Shown one piece after another: positions 24,929 through 34,187 of a DNA stretch of 53,417 nt; position 1 is the stretch's first letter; each line of letters begins with the position of its first letter. Source of the stretch: Gemmataceae bacterium (GTDB taxonomy: Bacteria > Planctomycetota > Planctomycetia > Gemmatales > Gemmataceae); assembly GCA_019636445.1 (NCBI GenBank), contig JAHBXO010000036.1, positions 1 to 53,417 of the forward strand, written 5' to 3'. The translations under genes and the position numbers were made by a program. The notes below the pieces were generated by a model that had not been told where the DNA came from, did not search any database, and saw nothing but the letters and a program-made list of their open reading frames with translations.

Positions 24929-25981
24929 TTATGGACTCTTCCATCGCAGTTGCCGTTCGATGGCCGCCCGTTCGCGTTGGATTTCGGCGGCCAGCTCGGC
25001 CTCGGTCGGCAGGTGCAGCTTATACTTCGCCGCGACGATCCGCTTGTTTCCCTCCGGCAACGTGAACCGGACGACGGCTTCGTTCTTGTCCGTGCAAAGC
25101 ACAATGCCTAGTGGAGGGTTCTCGTCGGCCGCCGTCTCGCAGCGATGGTAGTAGTTCACGTACATTTGCATCTGACCGAGGTCCTGGTGCGTCAACTTGC
25201 CGACCTTCAGGTCGATCAGCACGAAGCAGCGGGCCAGGCGGTTGTAGAAAACGAGATCGATGAAGAAGTGTTGCCCGTCCAGCGTGATGCGTTGTTGCCG
25301 GCCGACGAAGGTGAATCCCTTGCCGAGTTCCAACAGGAAGCCGCTGAGGTTGTCGATGAGCGATTGTTCGAGGTCCGATTCCCGCAACGCGACGGAGGGT
25401 TTCAGGCCGGCGAATTCCAGCACGTACGGGTCTTTCAGCAAGTCGGTCGGCTCTTCGATTTCGTGCCCCTTCTTGGCCAGCGCGAGGACTTTCTTCTTGT
25501 CCTTGCTGAGGGTCAGTCGCTCGAAGAGGAGCGAATGGATTTGCCGTTCGAGCTCCCGCGTGGACCATCGAGCCGCGACCGCCTCGGCTTCGTAGAATCC
25601 GCGGGCATCCGTTCGCTCGACCTTCAGCAGCAGGCGGTAGTGGGTCCAACTCAATTCGCGACGCAGTGCGTCGCAATTCGGGAAAAGCTGATAGAAGACC
25701 CGCATGAACTGCAAGTTCGTCCGGTCGAATCCCTTGCCGAACTCGCGGGTAAGCCGTGTGGATAGTTCGTTGATGAGGTCGGCGCCGTACTCGGCGCGGC
25801 CGCGGCCGTGCTGTTCGTCCTCGACGATGGCGCGGCCGACCTCCCAGTACGCAACGACCATCGCGGAGTTGACGGCCCGCCACGCCTGCGATCGCGCCTC
25901 GGCAAGGATCGCCTGGATGCGGCCGTACAGCGGCTCAACACTGCCGACGACGACCGCTTTCGGCTTCTTGGGGCGACTCAT
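24929..25981 (-). CDS. YhcG/DUF1016-family PD-(D/E)XK nuclease domain protein
   Basis: A 350-residue protein with the two-part YhcG architecture. The N-terminal helical DUF1016 domain (about 10-165) includes AYWEVGRAIVEDEQHG, GKGFDRTNLQFMRVFYQLFP and LSWTHYRLLL. The C-terminal PD-(D/E)XK nuclease fold (about 180-340) has FFIDLVFYNR and FVLIDLKVGK, giving the Asp and Asp-x-Lys catalytic pattern, followed by QMQMYVNYY. Such proteins are predicted nucleases, often found with mobile or defence genes. The start at 25981 lies 6 nt after the metG stop, so it is probably co-transcribed with metG. The gene looks intact, unlike its Rpn neighbour. Its target is unknown. Confidence 0.9.
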   Translation of the reverse strand: MSRPKKPKAVVVGSVEPLYGRIQAILAEARSQAWRAVNSAMVVAYWEVGRAIVEDEQHGRGRAEYGADLINELSTRLTREFGKGFDRTNLQFMRVFYQLFPNCDALRRELSWTHYRLLLKVERTDARGFYEAEAVAARWSTRELERQIHSLLFERLTLSKDKKKVLALAKKGHEIEEPTDLLKDPYVLEFAGLKPSVALRESDLEQSLIDNLSGFLLELGKGFTFVGRQQRITLDGQHFFIDLVFYNRLARCFVLIDLKVGKLTHQDLGQMQMYVNYYHRCETAADENPPLGIVLCTDKNEAVVRFTLPEGNKRIVAAKYKLHLPTEAELAAEIQRERAAIERQLRWKSP

Positions 25982-25987
25982 GGCACC

Positions 25988-27565
25988 TCACGCGATGCGC
26001 GGGAAGAGCGGCTTCACCTTGCCGTCGACCAGTTCCGCCGTCACGCGCAGATCGTCCGGCTGGGCCGACAATTCCGCCGCGTCGGCGTACGTCACTTGTT
26101 CCCACGGCTTCGGGAAATTGAAGCTCTTGTAGATCGCCTCGGCCGAGCGGGGGATGAAGGGCTTGAGGAGGATGCTGGCGATGCGGAGGGATTCGACGAC
26201 GTTGTGAAGGATCAACGAGGCCGCGTTTGCGTCGACCTTCACGACCTTCCACGGCTCCTTGTCGCCGATGTACTTGTTCGTCGGATACAGCAGCTGAGTC
26301 ATGATCGCCTGTAAGGCCTGGCTGTATTCGCAGGCTTCCACGCGCGTCCGCACTTCGGCGACGAGCTTCGCGGCGTCGAATTCGGGCGTGACCGTTTCCG
26401 GCTTGCGGTTCGCCGAACCAGAGAGGATGCCGTTCAGGCTCTTCATCGGTATCGTGATGAGCCGGCTGTTCAAGTTGCCGAGCGTGTTCGCCAGATCGGT
26501 GTCGTACACCTCCGCGAATCGACCAAAGCTGAAATCGCCATCCGAGGGGAAAGGACATTCTCGCATGAAGTAATAGCGGAACCCTTCCGCGCTGAACTTC
26601 GTAATCAGGTCCATCGGATCAGTGACGTTGCCGAGCGTCTTGCTCTCTTTCACCTTTTCGCCCGTCTTCTCGTCACGGCGATAAACGAACCCGTGGCTGA
26701 ACACCTTTGTCGGTGCCTCCTCGCCCGCCGCCCAGAGCATTGCCGGCCAGATGTGCGTGTGGAAGCGCGTGATGTCCTTGCCGATGAAGTGTGTGTCGCA
26801 CGGCCAGTGCTTGCGGAACGTCGCCTCGTCATCGCCGTAGCCGATGCCGGTGACGTACGTCAGCAGCGCGTCGAACCAGACGTAGATCGTGAACTCCGGA
26901 TCGAACGGCATCCGGATCCCCCACTGCTCCCCGGCTCGCGAGATGTTGAGGTCCTGCAACCCCTCGGCTTCGATGAAGCCAATCATCTCGTTCCGACGGC
27001 TCTCCGGCTGCACGAAGTCAGGGTTCTCCTTCAGGTGCTTCAACAGCCGATCCTGGAACGCGCTCAGCTTGAAGTAGTAGCACGGCTCCGATCGGCGCAC
27101 GAGCGGCCGTTTGTGGTTCGGGCATTGGCCCGCGTTCTCGGCGTGGACCTTGTCGCTCTTGAACTCCTCGCAGCCGGGGCAGAACCAGCCCTCGTAGGCC
27201 CCCTTGTAGATGTACCCGTTGTCGTACACCTTCTGGATGAACTTCCGGCAACACTCCTTATGCCGTTCATGGCTCGTCTGGATGAAAATGTCGTAGCTGA
27301 TGTCGAGGGCGTCCCACACTTCGCGGAACTGGCGGGCCATGTCGTCGCAGTAGGCCTGCGGCTCCTGGCCGAGTTCCTTGGCGCGGTCGGCCACCTTGAG
27401 CGTGTTCTCGTCGTTGCCCATGAGGAAGAAGACGTCGTAGCCCTCCATGCGGCGGTAGCGGGCCTGCACGTCGGCGCCGAGTTTCTCGAAGGCCGTGCCG
27501 ATGTGCGGCCGGCTGTTCGGGTAGTCGATGGCGGTCGTCTGGAACCACTTGGGCTTCGTCGTCAT
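25988..27565 (-). CDS. metG: Methionine--tRNA ligase
   Basis: A 525-residue class I synthetase that charges tRNA-Met in the cytoplasm. The Rossmann core has the HIGH-type signature PHIGTAFEKLGAD. The zinc-knuckle region contains CPGC and CPNH (two Cys and a Cys/His pair about 20 residues apart). The flexible KMSKS-type loop is KESKTLGNVTDP, a divergent but plausible version. The anticodon-binding helical domain fills the C-terminal part. There is no C-terminal EMAP-like tRNA-binding domain, so this is the short form. It lies between the giant TPR gene (about 65 nt upstream) and the YhcG nuclease gene (6 nt downstream) on the same strand. Confidence 0.94.
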   Translation of the reverse strand: MTTKPKWFQTTAIDYPNSRPHIGTAFEKLGADVQARYRRMEGYDVFFLMGNDENTLKVADRAKELGQEPQAYCDDMARQFREVWDALDISYDIFIQTSHERHKECCRKFIQKVYDNGYIYKGAYEGWFCPGCEEFKSDKVHAENAGQCPNHKRPLVRRSEPCYYFKLSAFQDRLLKHLKENPDFVQPESRRNEMIGFIEAEGLQDLNISRAGEQWGIRMPFDPEFTIYVWFDALLTYVTGIGYGDDEATFRKHWPCDTHFIGKDITRFHTHIWPAMLWAAGEEAPTKVFSHGFVYRRDEKTGEKVKESKTLGNVTDPMDLITKFSAEGFRYYFMRECPFPSDGDFSFGRFAEVYDTDLANTLGNLNSRLITIPMKSLNGILSGSANRKPETVTPEFDAAKLVAEVRTRVEACEYSQALQAIMTQLLYPTNKYIGDKEPWKVVKVDANAASLILHNVVESLRIASILLKPFIPRSAEAIYKSFNFPKPWEQVTYADAAELSAQPDDLRVTAELVDGKVKPLFPRIA

Positions 27566-27629
27566 GCTCGTGCTCGGAGGGGAAGAATGTCGTCGTTTTA
27601 CGGGACGGGGCCGACGCGATCGAGGTTCG

Positions 27630-30600
27630 TCACTTTACCCAGGGGCGTGTCTGCTGCCACCAGGCCCACATTTTGGGGGCGATGCCGCCCGCATCGGCGG
27701 CGATCCGTTTGACGGCCATCCGGTAGCGGCGTGCCAGACCGGGTGGGACTTCGCCCGGTGCACATGCTCCGGCGGCGGCCGCGAGGTGGTCCTTCGCTTC
27801 GGCGAACGCGGAGGCTTTTGCGTCGGGTCCGGCGCGGCGGACCATGACGATCGCCTCGGCGACGGCGACGACGAGCCGGACGCGATCGGGCAGCCCGACA
27901 CGATCGATGGCGCCAAGGAGGGCGGCGGCATCTTCGGCGTGGCCGGCGAGGGCGGCGTCGAGGGCGAGCCAGGCGCGGTGGTCGGCCTTGGCGGCCGGAG
28001 GACCGGGCAGGTTGAGGGCGGCGCGGGCCACGTCGGCGGCTTCGCCGTCCCGGTCCTGGGCGCGGAGGGACTCGGCCAGCGCGCGGAGCATGCCGGCGTC
28101 GACGCCGTCGCGGTGGTTCCAGTCGGCGAGCCAGGACGCGGCGAGGGCGTGGAGCCGGGCGTCGGCGAGCGCGGCCCCGGCCTTGGCCCAGGTATCGAGG
28201 TCGGCGCGGAGTTGGTCGGCGTAGCGGTGAACGGTGGTGGCGGTCTTTTCGGGTTGGCCGTGCGCCGCCATCGCGATCGCATAGCCGAGTGTCGCCTCGC
28301 GACCGGCGTCGGGGTTTCGAGCGAAGATTTCGGCCAACGATTCGAGGACATCGGCCTCGTGTCCGCGGGCAATGCGGCGTTCCGCCCAGAGGGCCGCGGC
28401 TGCGGATGTGCTGCCGACTCCGCGGGCGATCGCGTCCAGTTCCTCGTCGGTTTCCGCCGTCCAGCCCTGGCGGTCGAGGGCGGCGGCGGCATCCCGCAAC
28501 AGCGCGGCGGGGGCGGCGGTGTCGGACGCCAACGCGCGGAACCGGGATCGCGCCGCCGCGAGGTCGCCCTGTTTGGCGGCGACCTCCACGGCGCGGAGTT
28601 TGACGAGCGGCCCATCGGCGTTTTCGCGCACCCGGGCCAACGTGCGGTCGGCGGCGGCGATTTCGTTCGCGTCGAGCTGTTCGGCGATCAAGTGAAGGCC
28701 GGCGGCATCGAACCGGGGATCGAGGTCGAACGCCTTGGCGAAATCCGATTTGGCGCCGGGTCGATCGCCGAGCGCCTTGCGCGCTTCGCCGCGGTATCCG
28801 TAGGCGACGGGATCGTCCGGAGCCAGGCGGACCATCTGCTCGGCGGCTTCGAGGCATTCCTTCTTACGGCCCTCGGCGTCGTACCACTGGGCGAGGTTGC
28901 GCCAGCCCCAGAGGTAACTGGGATCCGTCGCGACGACTTCCTTCATGAGCGCGATCGCCTTGGGCCGATGGCCGCGCTTGGCCTCTACCCAGGCGGCGCG
29001 CCCGCGCAGCGTCAGCGGGGGCGGGTCGCCGAGTGCGGGGGCGTGACAACTGGCGGCCGCCTCGTCGAAGCGCCCGACGGAGGCAAGCAATTCCGCGCGG
29101 CGATCGTGCGCGGGGGCGAAGGTGGGGTGGTGCTGGATCGCGACATCGACGGCGGCGAGCCGTTCGTCGAATCCGGCTTCTTCCCCAGCCGAGGTGTCGA
29201 TCCAGAAGAGCGGCGCCCAGGGGTTGAACGGTTCGTCACCCGAGCCGAACGCATCGCGCAAGACGCGGGACGCGCGATCTTCCCAGCCGGAGGCTTCGAT
29301 TTCGGTGAGCGCCAGTTGCATGGCGACGGGCGGGCCTTCGCCGGGCGTCGCGGCCAGTTCGGCGAGGGTCCGCAGGGCGGCTTCGGCATCTTCGGTGCGG
29401 CAGGCGAGTTGAACCTGCTTGACCAGGACTTCCGGACCGGCGGCATGCTCTTGCAGCACGGCGAGGGCCATGCGGGCGTCGCGCAGTTCGCCGTCGGCCA
29501 GGCAGGCGTCGAACAGAATGGCCGCGGCCGGCGCATATTGCGGCGCGAGTCGCAAGGCATCCCGAAGGTCGGCTTTGCCCCCGGCGCGGTCCTGCGTTTT
29601 CAGTTTCGCCTCGCCGCGCATCGTCAGCGGCATGGGGTGGTCCGGCTTGAGCCGGACGAGTTCGCCCGTGGCGTTCAGGTATTCATCCTTGCGGTCGGTC
29701 TCGTTGTACCATTCGGCGAGTTGCTGCCAGCCCCAGAAGTATTCGGGTTCGACGGAGACGAGCCGCTGCATGGGCGGAATGGCGCGGGAGTAGTTGCCGC
29801 GCTTGGCTTCCACCCAGGCGGCCCGCCCCTGGAGGACGAACGGCAGGTCTTCCGCCAATTCCCCGGGGTGCGCGGCCTCGATGGCTTCGTCGAAGCGGCC
29901 CATGTCCGCGAGGCGTTCGGCCTTCTGATCGTGCGCCTCGACGTTCAGCGGATCGATCCGGATGACCGTTTCGAGTGCGGCCAGCGCCTCGGCATTCTGC
30001 TCCGGTTCGTGCAGGAGGCGGGACAATTTCAGCCAGCCGCGGGCATCGCCGGGGCGGGTCCGGGTGAGTTCGCGGGCGAGTTCGACGACTTCACCGGAGC
30101 GATCCATGCGATCGGTCCAGTGCAGGACCATGCGCCAGGCGGCCTCGAAGCCCGGCTCGATGCGCACGGCGATCTTGGCGCGGTCGATGGCCTCGTCGGA
30201 CCGGCCGGCGTTCCAAAGGCGGTCGGCGAGCGCCGCGTGGGCGTTCGCGTCCAGCGGGCTTCTCACGGCGGCCCGCTCGAGCACCGCGATCGCCTCGTCC
30301 TCTTCGCCCGTCTCCGCCAGTGCCTCGGCCAGTTCGAGGGCGACGGGAGGGAAGTCGGGCGCGACCGCGATCGCCGATTGCAGGGCTTCGATCCGTGCGT
30401 CGGGTTCATCGGCCGCGCCGTACACGCGCGCCAGATCGCTCCAGAGTTGAGCGATCAGGGGGAAGCGATCGACGGCATCTTCGGCCAGCGCGCGGGCTTC
30501 CTCCAGCCGCTGCATCAGCCCGAGTTGTTGGATCATGAGGGACCAGGCCTGCCACAGGTCGGGGCGCTCGTCCAGCACCCGCTCCAGTTCGTGGTGGAGG

Positions 30601-33527
30601 TCCTCGATGAGTTCGTCGTTTTCCTCCTCCTCCGCGGCGATAGCGAGAACGAGATCGCGGTAGGCGACCAGCCCGTCGCCGGTGTGGGGGCTTTCGTGGA
30701 GGCGATCGACGATGAACTGGAGATTCTCGTTGCGTTCGACACGGCCGCGCGCCAGACGCACCAACTCGCTCGCCGCGAGTTCGTGATCGGCGTCGCGGCG
30801 CAGAGCCTCGCGGTAGGTCTCCATCGCGTCGTCGATCCGATCGGCGCGGCGGTGAACGTGGCCGAGCACCGCAAAGTGCGAGGGGTGTTCCGGCTCGCTA
30901 TCGCCGGCCGCGTGGATCTGTTCGAGCGCCTCGGAATCGCGGTGGCGGTCCGCGAAAACGAGCGCCAGCTGCCGACGCGCCCAGGCGTCGTTCGGGCAGA
31001 GTTCAACGACGTTCTGAACGCTCCGAATGGCGGCATCTTCGGGCAAGGGCGAAAGCAACTCCGCACGCAAGCGCACGATCGGATAGGTGAACGGCCGGCG
31101 ATTGGCGAGCTCGCCGACGTACGCCCGAGCCGCGATCATCCCGTACGATTCGACGTAAGCGCCGACGGCCATGCGATGGCCTTCCATCCAGCCCGGATCG
31201 GCATCGAGCGCGGCTTTGAGGTGGTCGAGGGTTTCTCCGGGGTCGAATTTCATCCTCGCGATGCGGGCGGCCGTGCGATGCCACGCGGCGACCGACGCGA
31301 TCGGGCGGGCGCGGTCGAGATCGGCCGTCGCCGAGGAGAAATCCCGGACGCGGGCACGGGCTTCCGCCCGAAACAGCAGAAGGTCCGCCAGCGTCGATTC
31401 GATCTTCGCGGCAGGCCCGCGGGGCCGGGCCAGATGCGGTTCGACTCGCGGAGCCGACAATCGATCGATGGCGGCATCCAACGCCGCGTTCGCCTGCTCC
31501 GGTTCCTCGCGCTCGTTCAGGGCGCTCACGAGCGAGCGGACCGCGGGCGGGAACGGCATTTCGCCGCGCGTCGCGCGTCGCTGGAACAACCGGATCGCCT
31601 CCGGCGCCTGTCCGCGGATCTTGGCGACGCGGAAGTAGGCCTCCGCGAACTGTTCTTCGCGATCGTCGAGGCAACAGGCGAAGCGGTACAGGTCGATCGC
31701 CTCGGCACGATCGCCGTGTTCCCAGGCTTGCGACGCAAGGAGAAAATACCCGGCCGCAGCTTGCGGTCGCGCCCGGATGGACCGGCGCAGCAGCCGTTCC
31801 GCTTCGGCTTGCTTCCGGTGGTCGGGCAGCAGGATCTGGGCATAGGACTGCAAAATCAGCGGGTCGGCGTCGGGCTTCGCGGCGGCTGCGGCGAGCGTGG
31901 CGCGCCGTTCGACCGTCCGACCCAGTTCGCGCAGCACGCCGGCCTTCGCCAGCACCAGCGTGGAATCGTCCGGGTACAAGCCGAGCAAGGCCTGGATCGC
32001 TTCCAGCGCCAGTACCGGGTGCGCCGTCAGTCGCGCCCACTGGAGGGCCGCCACTTTCGCCAGCCGATGCCCGGCGTATTCGGCGATGAACGCATCGGAT
32101 TCGGCTTTCGCATCCGACTGTCGGCCCTCACCCATCAGTTGATGAATCCGGTACAGTCGGTCGTAACCATCGGCATCCGGCAGGTCGACGAACTCGTCCA
32201 GCCGATGGCGTTCGGCTTCGGGAACGGCCACCATCGCCCGCGGACCGGTCGCGGCATAGCGATTCAGAATGACGGAGATCGGCGCCTCGGCCGTTCGGAG
32301 TTCGTGGCCATCGCGCAAGTACACGCTTTCGCGAACCGGATCGTGACCGACCACCAGCCGGGTTTGGGTAACACCAACTTCGACGAGCGCCAGGAAGAAC
32401 GGCAGACCGGCCGCGAGCAGATCGGCGGCGCTATCGCTCGTGAATGTGAATTCTCGGCAGACCCAACCGGCCTCTTCGGCGCGACTCCGCTCGGCGGCGT
32501 CGGGCAGGCCGTCCTGTGGCGGCGGCGCGTCCGGAGGCGCCGGCGGGAACGGGTGGTTCCAGTGAAGCGAGAGCAACTCCGACACGCTCGGCGGCTCGCC
32601 GGGGGTCGGCGATGGAATGGCGATCCGGACCGGCGAACGGCGCCCGGCCGGTGTCTCGCGCAGGTTGCCAGCGAAGCGCCGATGGAAGTCGTCATCGAGT
32701 TCGGCGGCATGCCGGACAGCTTCCGGACGGTTCCCCAAAGCGTAATGGGCATCGGCCCGACGGGCCGCGAGCCATTTCCTCCCTTCAGCCTCCAACAGCG
32801 GCGAATGCCGCTCGTACTGTTCGAGGCTTTGCAAGGCCGATTCCGGACGAGCCAGTTCCAATTGCAGACTCGCGAGGTGCGCCCACACGATGCCGCTCTC
32901 GAGATGCGGCAATGCGCCCTGCAGGAATTCGGCGGCTTCGACCTCCTGCCCGGACTTTTGGAGTAGGTGGGCCACCGCCTGCACGGCCGGACGGAACCAC
33001 GGCTGAAGCTCCAGTGCCCGCCGAGCCGCCGCGAGCGAATCGTCCGCGCGGTCCGCGGCTTCGAGTACGGCGGCGCGCTCGACTTGAATCCAGGCGCGCC
33101 GTGGTGCCAGTTCTTCCGCTCGATCCAGGCCCCGCATGGCCCGATCGAAGTCCCGGAGCCGCGCGAGGACGAACGCCCCGAACGCGTGCCAGTCGGCCCG
33201 CAGGTCCGGCGATGCGTCGGACCAATCGTCCTGCTTCGCCATGAAGCGCCACGCGGCCAGCGGACCGAATTTCTCGAACCGGTAGCGGGCGTGGTAATAA
33301 ACGGCTTCGAGGTTGGATGGCGTGCTGCGAAAGGCGGCCGCGTGAAGTTTGCGACCGAGGAGGGGCGCGCCGAGTTGCATCGCAAGCCGGCCCGCCAGCA
33401 ATCGGGCGGGCGTGTTCGTCCAACTCGCCAGCGGCCCGAAGGCGGCAGAACGATCCAGTGCCTGGCGGTATCGGCCTTGCGCGTACAGTTCCCGGATGGG
33501 ACCGAGATCCGTGACGGGAATTTCCAT
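27630..33527 (-). CDS. Giant TPR protein with embedded degenerate C39-peptidase-like domain
   Basis: A protein of about 1,965 residues with no signal peptide or membrane segment, so probably cytoplasmic. The start at 33527 (MEIPVTDLGPIRELYAQGRY) is preferred over an ATG five codons upstream. Nearly the whole length is TPR-like helix pairs (for example ALDRAEELAPRRAWIQVERA). Around residues 345-440 a non-TPR insert (FTFTSDSAADLLAAGLPFFL, then TRLVVGHDP and VYLRDG) resembles the C39/papain-like fold without visible catalytic residues. From about 1190 to 1750 two long blocks repeat each other (HDQKAERLADMGRFDEA and HDRRAELLASVGRFDEA, both followed by LRGRAAWVEAKRG). It may be a scaffold or a receptor for a repetitive partner; the function is unknown. 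Confidence 0.85.
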   Translation of the reverse strand: MEIPVTDLGPIRELYAQGRYRQALDRSAAFGPLASWTNTPARLLAGRLAMQLGAPLLGRKLHAAAFRSTPSNLEAVYYHARYRFEKFGPLAAWRFMAKQDDWSDASPDLRADWHAFGAFVLARLRDFDRAMRGLDRAEELAPRRAWIQVERAAVLEAADRADDSLAAARRALELQPWFRPAVQAVAHLLQKSGQEVEAAEFLQGALPHLESGIVWAHLASLQLELARPESALQSLEQYERHSPLLEAEGRKWLAARRADAHYALGNRPEAVRHAAELDDDFHRRFAGNLRETPAGRRSPVRIAIPSPTPGEPPSVSELLSLHWNHPFPPAPPDAPPPQDGLPDAAERSRAEEAGWVCREFTFTSDSAADLLAAGLPFFLALVEVGVTQTRLVVGHDPVRESVYLRDGHELRTAEAPISVILNRYAATGPRAMVAVPEAERHRLDEFVDLPDADGYDRLYRIHQLMGEGRQSDAKAESDAFIAEYAGHRLAKVAALQWARLTAHPVLALEAIQALLGLYPDDSTLVLAKAGVLRELGRTVERRATLAAAAAKPDADPLILQSYAQILLPDHRKQAEAERLLRRSIRARPQAAAGYFLLASQAWEHGDRAEAIDLYRFACCLDDREEQFAEAYFRVAKIRGQAPEAIRLFQRRATRGEMPFPPAVRSLVSALNEREEPEQANAALDAAIDRLSAPRVEPHLARPRGPAAKIESTLADLLLFRAEARARVRDFSSATADLDRARPIASVAAWHRTAARIARMKFDPGETLDHLKAALDADPGWMEGHRMAVGAYVESYGMIAARAYVGELANRRPFTYPIVRLRAELLSPLPEDAAIRSVQNVVELCPNDAWARRQLALVFADRHRDSEALEQIHAAGDSEPEHPSHFAVLGHVHRRADRIDDAMETYREALRRDADHELAASELVRLARGRVERNENLQFIVDRLHESPHTGDGLVAYRDLVLAIAAEEEENDELIEDLHHELERVLDERPDLWQAWSLMIQQLGLMQRLEEARALAEDAVDRFPLIAQLWSDLARVYGAADEPDARIEALQSAIAVAPDFPPVALELAEALAETGEEDEAIAVLERAAVRSPLDANAHAALADRLWNAGRSDEAIDRAKIAVRIEPGFEAAWRMVLHWTDRMDRSGEVVELARELTRTRPGDARGWLKLSRLLHEPEQNAEALAALETVIRIDPLNVEAHDQKAERLADMGRFDEAIEAAHPGELAEDLPFVLQGRAAWVEAKRGNYSRAIPPMQRLVSVEPEYFWGWQQLAEWYNETDRKDEYLNATGELVRLKPDHPMPLTMRGEAKLKTQDRAGGKADLRDALRLAPQYAPAAAILFDACLADGELRDARMALAVLQEHAAGPEVLVKQVQLACRTEDAEAALRTLAELAATPGEGPPVAMQLALTEIEASGWEDRASRVLRDAFGSGDEPFNPWAPLFWIDTSAGEEAGFDERLAAVDVAIQHHPTFAPAHDRRAELLASVGRFDEAAASCHAPALGDPPPLTLRGRAAWVEAKRGHRPKAIALMKEVVATDPSYLWGWRNLAQWYDAEGRKKECLEAAEQMVRLAPDDPVAYGYRGEARKALGDRPGAKSDFAKAFDLDPRFDAAGLHLIAEQLDANEIAAADRTLARVRENADGPLVKLRAVEVAAKQGDLAAARSRFRALASDTAAPAALLRDAAAALDRQGWTAETDEELDAIARGVGSTSAAAALWAERRIARGHEADVLESLAEIFARNPDAGREATLGYAIAMAAHGQPEKTATTVHRYADQLRADLDTWAKAGAALADARLHALAASWLADWNHRDGVDAGMLRALAESLRAQDRDGEAADVARAALNLPGPPAAKADHRAWLALDAALAGHAEDAAALLGAIDRVGLPDRVRLVVAVAEAIVMVRRAGPDAKASAFAEAKDHLAAAAGACAPGEVPPGLARRYRMAVKRIAADAGGIAPKMWAWWQQTRPWVK

Positions 33528-33562
33528 AGCCGATACGCGCACTCGGGGCGGAATTCGGACGG

Positions 33563-34030
33563 TTACTGGGGTTCCGACTCTTCGGCGGCCGGCTCGGGCG
33601 GCGGCGGGGCGGCGTCCGCGATCGGCGACAACTGGCCGACGATCGTGCCGAGTTGGCTCAACCGCATGCCGTACTTGTCCAGGAATTCGGCGAGAACATA
33701 TTCATTTTCCAGATCGTCGGGGTCGTCGCCCCGCAGACGGTCCGTCAGTTCCTGAATAATGCGGAGGTACGTGCGCTCGATGATCGGGAGCACATCCTTG
33801 CACGCCGCGCCCACATCCGGGAACTCGTCCTTCCAACGGCCGAGGAAATTCCGCCAGCGTGCCTGATGATCGGCGGCGGTCGCGGCAGTCCGCGCCAGCG
33901 CGATCTGTTCCCGCTGCAACTCCACCAACTGCCGCAGCAGTTCGGTCGTTTCACCGGTGACCGGGTGGGGTGGCGGCACCTCCGGTAGCCTCAGGTTCGG
34001 CGGCGCCACGAATATCGGTAGATTGTTCAC
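33563..34030 (-). CDS. Small Pro-rich, coiled hypothetical protein
   Basis: A protein of about 155 residues from the GTG at 34030 (VNNLPIFVAPPNLRLPEV). This start is chosen because GGAG lies 8 nt upstream and a TATAAT box sits just before it; an ATG at 34060 in the same frame would leave almost no leader. Visible parts are a Pro-rich N-terminus, a helical middle (TTELLRQLVELQREQIALAR, then DHQARWRNFLGRWKDEFPDV), and an acidic, Pro/Glu-rich tail. There is no signal peptide or membrane segment. It resembles hypothetical proteins seen in other Gemmataceae, but no function is known. It ends about 35 nt before the giant TPR gene start and is probably co-transcribed with it. Confidence 0.7.
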   Translation of the reverse strand: MNNLPIFVAPPNLRLPEVPPPHPVTGETTELLRQLVELQREQIALARTAATAADHQARWRNFLGRWKDEFPDVGAACKDVLPIIERTYLRIIQELTDRLRGDDPDDLENEYVLAEFLDKYGMRLSQLGTIVGQLSPIADAAPPPPEPAAEESEPQ

Positions 34031-34068
34031 GGCGGTTGCTCCGACATCCGGTCCGACCAAGTGTCGTC

Positions 34069-34097
34069 ATTATAAGCGTCCGCCCTCGCCTGACGAA
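34069..34097 (-). promoter_or_regulatory. Candidate sigma-70-type promoter for the hypothetical/TPR transcript
   Basis: On the minus strand a perfect TATAAT (34074-34069) lies 39 nt before the GTG start at 34030. The -35 region (TTCGTC at 34097-34092, 17-nt spacer) is poor. The expected transcript start (about 34062) would make a 30-nt leader containing GGAG at 34042-34039. Confidence 0.45.
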
Positions 34098-34187
34098 AGG
34101 ATTCGGCGCAAGTTCAAGCATTCTTGCGCTGGCGTTTGCAGCCACCATCGGGTAGAACGTTAGTATCCCACCGTCGGAACTCTTCGC

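Noticed and set aside
27528..32966. Plus-strand open frame of over 1,800 codons opposite the giant TPR gene
   Set aside because: Antisense shadow in GC-rich DNA; no domain, biased composition (Gly, Arg, Val), and the minus strand codes for a coherent TPR protein.
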